Of a stretch of DNA of 64,000 nucleotides, positions 58,500 through 64,000 are shown piece by piece. The stretch is from the NCBI GenBank assembly GCA_021613375.1, contig CM038709.1, positions 35,744,428-35,808,427 of the forward strand, in the 5' to 3' direction. The stretch's first letter is position 1. Every line of letters starts with the position of its first letter. The DNA comes from Megaleporinus macrocephalus. Its lineage: Eukaryota > Chordata > Actinopteri > Characiformes > Anostomidae. The notes beneath the pieces are model-generated. The model saw nothing but the letters and a program-made list of their open reading frames with translations, ran no database searches and was not told where the DNA came from. The position numbers and the translations under genes are program-made.

Positions 58500-59270
58500 T
58501 TATTTGTAGATTATCAGAGACAAATTTTAAACTAGGAAAAAAAGGAAACTGCTTAGGTAGTGGGAGGAGAGGCTAGGGTTCAGATCAGGCAGCGCTTTGG
58601 ATTTGTTCAGAAATCAAAGTTACTTTGAGCATAAATATAGCAAAAGAATTCTCAGGAGGCTCACAAGATAAAGATTATTAATAAGACCATTTCTTTCAGT
58701 ACTACAGTCTAAATCATACAGTACAACACTTCAAATTTGGTTCTGGCATTGGTTGCGAATACTTTTACGTCATTCTAGCAACCTGAATTTGATCTGTCGG
58801 TCTCTGAGACCAAGTTAAACGAGAATCATGTTGAAGCCACAGCAGCCACACACAACAGGGTCTCCAAGTAAGCAAACCCTGTTTACAGTAGTGGTAGCTC
58901 GGATAATGAGTCCATATATAGTCGTGCGTATGCAGAGATCTGCTGGGTCTTCATAGATAGATGATGTGCATTAGCCTGCCTGTGGTAAGAATCGAGGACT
59001 TTCCAAGAGGCCAGATGAGAAATTGCCCTCTCTAAAGTGGGGCAGACAGTCTGTGCTCTAGGTGTGTGTGTGTTTGTGTGTGTCCATCTCCTGGTTCTCC
59101 ATGGTTGCTGTAATCAATTTGTGTGAATGTATACTGTATACGGTACATATACAGACTATTCTAATATACTGAAGTATTTGTATCTAAGATATTTATTTCT
59201 GATTTTTTAAACCCAATGAAATAAATACGAAATCAATATTTAAAACTACTGTCTATTGTCTCAGACCCCT
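58500..59270. other. Intergenic DNA, no gene seen
   Basis: Mixed composition, with a (GT)n-like stretch at about 59062-59082. Nothing coding. Confidence 0.45.
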
Positions 59271-59274
59271 ACAT

Positions 59275-59475
59275 TTACACTAAACCCTAACCCTTATATT
59301 TTCACTAAACCCTAACCCCTATATTTTTACTGCACTCTATTCCATCCATTTGCACTAAATCCTAACCGCTATATTTTTACTGAACTCTATTCCATACATT
59401 TGCACTAAACCCTAACCCCTATATTTTCACTAAACTCTATTCCCTACATTTACACTTACCATAACCTCTACATTT
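59275..59475. repeat. 25/50-bp tandem repeat with CCCTAACCC core
   Basis: Two alternating 25-bp half-units, one with CACTAAACCCTAACCCCTAT and one with TACTGAACTCTATTCCATAC, form a 50-bp higher unit (TTGCACTAAA at 59350 and 59400). About four full periods. Confidence 0.85.
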
Positions 59476-59479
59476 ACAT

Positions 59480-60165
59480 TAAACTTTAAAACATAGTTGT
59501 TGGGCTTTTATATCATAGACTGTATTGTTTGATCTGTCCTGTTCTATTTTTACTGTTTTATTCTGTTCTAAACTGTCTAGAAGCCCTAGAAGAAGTGTAG
59601 TTTGTGGTATACAATTAAATATATGATAAAAAGGTAGAAGTACATTTAAATGCTTTTTTCTTATATTTAAATGTTTTATTTAAAATGGTTAAAATGGCCT
59701 CTTGTGTCATCTCTAGTGTTAAAGGCTGTCACACACAATTTACAAAGCTTCACACAGAGTCTGAAAATGTAAAACTATGATTTTTAATGAAGGTATGCTT
59801 ACTGGTGCTGACGTTTTACCTTTAGTATATTGAATTACAGCCATATAAAGCCACAGTAGCTCACATGTATGGAGAGAAAGGCAACCATTCTTAACAGATA
59901 AATGGTAATGGCTCAACTAATATTTCTGGCCTAGCCAGTTTCAGCTTATATCTTTTCTGAGTTACTTAAATGATTATAAACATGATGAATTGTGTTGAGT
60001 TTTATTTTATTACACTCATACAAGTAAAAATAAAAATTAACTTGAAATAGACACTTTTCAACTCTGTTGTATTCTATAGCAGCTCTCTGCAGATTGTTGC
60101 TGTTGCTTTGTGATGGACTATCCATATAAAGTGATCTGAAGTGGTCCTATCTTTTTCATCTCAAG
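59480..60165. other. Intergenic DNA, no gene seen
   Basis: AT-rich; nothing recognised. Confidence 0.45.
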
Positions 60166-60169
60166 CAGA

Positions 60170-60520
60170 ACAGCTGTATTTGGCTTTGCCTTTGTTTGTA
60201 TGCATCTGCATGCACGTCGCGCCCGAATCGGGGGCCTGTTTTCTTGGACGAGGTATGGAGAGGACGTGTGGCATGAAGAGAGAGCCTGAGAAAGACGCAG
60301 GTGTGTGTATATGAGAGTAATCAAACCTCCATTCCTGGCCTGACAGCTCTTTTACTTTGCCTGGATGAGGCCCGCCGCTTCCAGCGAGACCATATATTTC
60401 CCAAGCGAACTGGCCGGGGTCAGTTCCAAAATAGTCGCAGCTACAGAACGATAAGCAGAGAAGAGAGCCTTTTTCATCTTTTACTCCAGAGGACGAGAGG
60501 AAAAAAATGGATTAATTTAA
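60170..60520. promoter_or_regulatory. Candidate conserved non-coding element
   Basis: GC-balanced repeat-free block in AT-rich flanks, with CACGTCGCGCCCGAATCGGG, GGCCCGCCGCTTCCAGCGAG, a CArG-like CCATATATTTCC and AACTGGCCGGGGTCAGTTCC. Overlapping frames on both strands have no recognisable domain or splice signals. Could hide an exon; inference only. Confidence 0.33.
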
Positions 60521-60715
60521 TGTCTCATACACCATGAGTACCAAGGATGGTAGGTGCCACCACTTAGATTCAAATTGTGGTTATTTTTATCTTTTTATTT
60601 TTGGCCAAAACTAAAGTTCTTATCGCATTCTTTAGAATTTTTTTGAATTTCAGAACATCCAAAACCAAACTGTAACAGTTCCTGTTTTCCACATGTGGAG
60701 CATGTGATCATTTAA

Positions 60716-60946
60716 ATATATTGTCGCTGTCCAAAGAAAAACATGTATCTCAACTGTTGATTTAATTTTTTTTATCAATTGAATGCAGCAGGCGTCGTTT
60801 ACATTGTCTCAAGATTTCTTAATGAATGGACCACTGTAAATTCTCCAAAATAGTCTGGTTCCAGTTAAAAGTAGGGAACATTTTGACCTTCACCTTTAAA
60901 TACATTTTAAAGAAACTTGTTTTTCTTTGGCGAGTGACGATATAGA
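60716..60946. mobile_element. Second copy of the same MITE family
   Basis: Left end ATATTGTCGCTGTCCAAAGA with AAACATGTATCTC; right end AAACTTGTTTTTCTTTGGCG with GTGACGATATAG. The middle shares TTTACATTGT, TGAATGGACCA and TCTGGTTCCA with 23047-23128. Confidence 0.7.
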
Positions 60947-60949
60947 GAT

Positions 60950-62435
60950 TTACAAAGCAGTGACTTGATACTGTAACATAGTATATTGATACAATAACAG
61001 CTGTGCTTTCAAAACACTACATCATGGCAGATGATATAATATTTGATGCCATGATATGTCACATGTTCATAAAGGTAGTGTATAATTACCTGCAAATCAG
61101 TGTATTTGTTCTCTGAGAATGAGCCTTTGATGAGTGCCTAGCCTTTTGACAGAGGCTGCCACCACCATGTTTCTATGGAAGCCCAGAAGGGACAAACACA
61201 CTGGCTGTACAAAGTGGCTTTCACATTTTTTGGTTTTACATTTAAGCACAGGCTATTCGCCAGCTAATTTTCATGTTCCACATTTTCCCATAGGGTGAAT
61301 TACCCAACCTCAGCAATAGAGGTTGCACATTGCTCCATTAATTTAAAGTATTTTTTCCCCATGGATTGTTTATACTGTCACTAACATGCCAACTAACTTT
61401 AGTTCTAGATGAATACAATAGTTATTAAATGTTAAAATGTTCAGTTCAGTTAATCATTTGTTTATTTATGTATTTTTAAATATTTATCTGAATTTAGTTT
61501 CTGTTGGATGTCAGAGCACCTTAGTCTTTTGTTTTTATTTTCTAAACAAATTAAGGAGTTATAGTTAAATTTATGTTTAATTAAATTTTTTATTTAACAT
61601 ACATTCAAGTCTTAGATTAAATAAATGTTTGATAAAACAATCTGAATGCTCATTACCTAATTATTATGTACATAATTACATCTACATTTGATTGCTACAA
61701 TCTGAAAGCAGGGACTAGAGGTATTTAAAGAATCACTCTCAAAAGAAGCAATCCATAGAAATTTTGGTATTAATTATAAGGTTAATATTGTATCTTTATT
61801 AGCTTTTATTTATTTATTATATCTGTAGTGATATATATCTGTATGAGGCATTTACAGTCGTTTTACATGATTACCACTATACAGCAGAAAACTGGGAGTA
61901 AACATTTTTATTCTGGTTTATTCTACAAGCTGCCCAGCTATAAACTATTATATCCTTATGCAAACCTGCTGGATTTTTGGGGGGGCAGTTTAAAAGATTG
62001 AAGAAAGCACTGTGTGTGAGAGATACAGTTAGTGTGGTTTTAATTGAAGATTTACACAGGGTGAACTCTTACTGGGATTGATGAAATTGAAATGGTTATA
62101 ATTAAGTTAATCAAACCATAGCACAACAAAACACAGTGGCAATTGGCTAAAGCCGCTGCAAGACATGGCTTGTCAATGATTACTGTTTTTGTTGTAGTTG
62201 CTGATAATAACTTTTTATTCAACACTTAGAAGATGTAGACTGCAAATGCAATTCATTACATGGCTAACTATGCAATACCACATTTAAATAGCACAACAAA
62301 GTGACAGTAATAACTCTTGATTGACCCCAAGATGCTGCAAGTTAAGTAGTTTTCGATATGCTAAGCTGCCTGTGTGAAAAGACCAAGGCTCCCAGAAAGC
62401 AGATTTTCCACTGCACTAAGCTCCTGATAAAATTT
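60950..62435. other. Intergenic DNA, no gene seen
   Basis: AT-rich with homopolymer runs; no features recognised. Confidence 0.45.
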
Positions 62436-62439
62436 CGAT

Positions 62440-62900
62440 TGGGAGCTACTTATACTTTCTTAGATTGTGAACTTTATTCCAGGCTTGGTCTTCGTCATTG
62501 GCATGAGCTTTGAGAGAACAACTCCAAACTGCAAATCTCTAGGTGAAAACGCAGCAGTCCAAACAGTTTTGCAATGGCAGGAGTAATCGGATTTACTTTC
62601 ATTTCACAATGCTGCTAAACCTGCTGCTAAATCACAACGGGGGACGGCCTGCTTGAAGGAGGGAGGTTGAGAAGGAACCAGCTGGATGGCTGAGTATCGG
62701 GGAACTGTAGCGTGTAAATGGGGCTCCGTCCCCTGGGTAATGCTAACACCCCCCAAGAGCTTCTTAAGGAGCTTTATGGGCTTAACAAGAGCATCCGCCT
62801 ACTGCGGGCTCTACTGGACAACCTGGGAGGAGAAGCGAGCAAGAGGAGTAACCAGAGAGAATAAAGGAAGGAAAGCACATGTACACCGATGAGATGGAGA
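62440..62900. promoter_or_regulatory. Candidate conserved non-coding element
   Basis: Repeat-free block with GGAGTAATCGGATTTACTTT, a GC-rich second half (GGGGCTCCGTCCCCTGGGTA) and an open 68-codon frame at 62686-62892 without known domain. Regulatory status is inferred from texture. Confidence 0.33.
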
Positions 62901-63240
62901 CTCAACGGAGAGAATAGTCAAAGGATCAAAGGATAGATTCATTTCTAGGATGGCATTACCATGTAATTACATAACTATTTTATATTATTACTGACTCATC
63001 TGAATTTGACTGTTTAATGTTTCAGTATTAAAAACCAACCAATAAATGTGTCAAAAATGTATGTGTGTTAGCTTACTGTTAAAAAGTTTTCACCTTTAGT
63101 TGTGCAGCAGTTACATGCTGGCCCCTCAGGCAACTGCTGCACCATTTAAGGTGGAATGGGTAAACTGGTAAAACTGCAGATGAGGGGATGTAAGCATTTA
63201 AAAATAATTCTGCTCATTATTTCTTTGCCCATTTCTCCTA

Positions 63241-63520
63241 GCCAATGCTAACAGCTAATGTAATATATTAACAGAAATGTAATATTCCAGAAATCTCTTG
63301 GCATTTAACAATAGCTAATGTGAACAGCTAAGATAGCATTTTAAAGGAGATGTAATTATCTGTAGAGTTCTTGGTGTTTAGCTAATGGAAACAGTTGAAG
63401 TAATATATAAAGAGAGATGTAGTATTCTAGGAAGTTCTTGGTGTTTAACACTAACTTATGCTAACAGCTGAGGAAATATAATAATTTAGATGTAATGTTC
63501 TAGAAAGTTCTTGTCGTTGC
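63241..63520. repeat. ~70-bp tandem repeat, four diverged units
   Basis: Units begin near 63241, 63313, 63381 and 63453 (spacing 72, 68, 72). Shared words per unit: GCTAATGNNAACAGCTNA, then GAGATGTAATATTCTAG-like, then AGTTCTTGGTGTTTA. Confidence 0.85.
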
Positions 63521-64000
63521 AGCAGTGACAGTAAAGTGAACAGTGAAAATGTACTGGCATTGGGACACCAAATCACCCAAGCATGTCAGACATTTCATTA
63601 AGACCTAAAGAGGCTGTGTTCACCTGTGGAAAAGGGCTGGAGCATGTAACCTTGTTTCTTATTGGAACACTTGCTTCCTAATCAGTTTATTTATCTCTGC
63701 TGTCTCACCTTCAGTCCTAGCTCCTGAAAATTTTCTGCTTAAAATCAGAGAAGTAATGAAAATGAGTCAAGCAGAAACTTGCAGAATCTTGTACCACCTG
63801 AACGTTAGTAAAGCAATCACTTCACAACCGCAATGATGACTCATAAAGAAATGTGGAAGCTACCATCAGCCATAACTGAACCTTTTTAAGCCTTGGCAAG
63901 ATGCCTGATGCAATTTGCCTTCACACGACCACAAGGGTCTTCAGCCAAAGTGAACATCCAAGGCTTTGGGATTTATACCTCTGTAAAGCTGTGCTTGAAC
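63521..64000. other. Intergenic DNA, no gene seen
   Basis: No exon, RNA gene or repeat recognised. Confidence 0.45.

Overview
The window is vertebrate nuclear DNA from a teleost fish. It has a CpG-island promoter, long AT-rich non-coding stretches, and a dense layer of fish transposons (Tc1/mariner, hAT, L2-type LINEs, palindromic MITEs, Ty3/gypsy). The repeat spectrum resembles otophysan fish such as characins and relatives; that placement is an impression, not a measurement.

The only host gene I can name is at the left. On the minus strand, 4002-3834 is the first coding exon of tmeff2 (tomoregulin-2): a signal peptide followed by the conserved mature N-terminus and a GT splice donor. Positions 1-3833 are therefore its first intron. 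About 4003-4760 is its CpG-island promoter/5'UTR, and everything to the right is upstream intergenic DNA. That intergenic DNA holds several islands rich in TAAT cores and low in repeats (near 15.5, 32.5, 36.3, 38.5, 39.5, 41.4, 44.5, 45.7, 60.3 and 62.6 kb). They look like candidate conserved regulatory elements; this is inference from composition and motif content only.

The centrepiece is a nearly complete, recently inserted Ty3/gypsy LTR retrotransposon at 45995-55568. It has 1448-bp and 1535-bp LTRs with about five substitutions between them, a TGCT target duplication, an 18-nt primer-binding site matching the 3' end of tRNA-Arg, and a polypurine tract. Its Gag resembles the PNMA (paraneoplastic antigen) family: an RRM-like N-terminus, a PNMA-type capsid and a CCHC knuckle. 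Pol (protease, RT, RNase H, integrase) lies in the -1 frame. The gag stop codon is immediately preceded by T TTA AAC, a textbook -1 frameshift heptamer. The copy is dead as it stands: one in-frame stop in capsid, one in RT, and a cluster of indels across the integrase active site. The 5' LTR has lost one of two 92-bp enhancer-like units that the 3' LTR keeps.

Other elements: an intact-ended 940-bp hAT-type element with 8-bp target duplication (23294-24233); a ~1.5-kb element with CACTGTAAAAAAT ends enclosing a small two-exon ORF (28857-30337); two L2-like LINE 3' ends (about 20455-21330 and 31420-32080); several Tc1 relics; hAT transposase relics; palindromic MITEs; and five unrelated minisatellites with periods of about 17, 25/50, 31, 70 and 95 bp.
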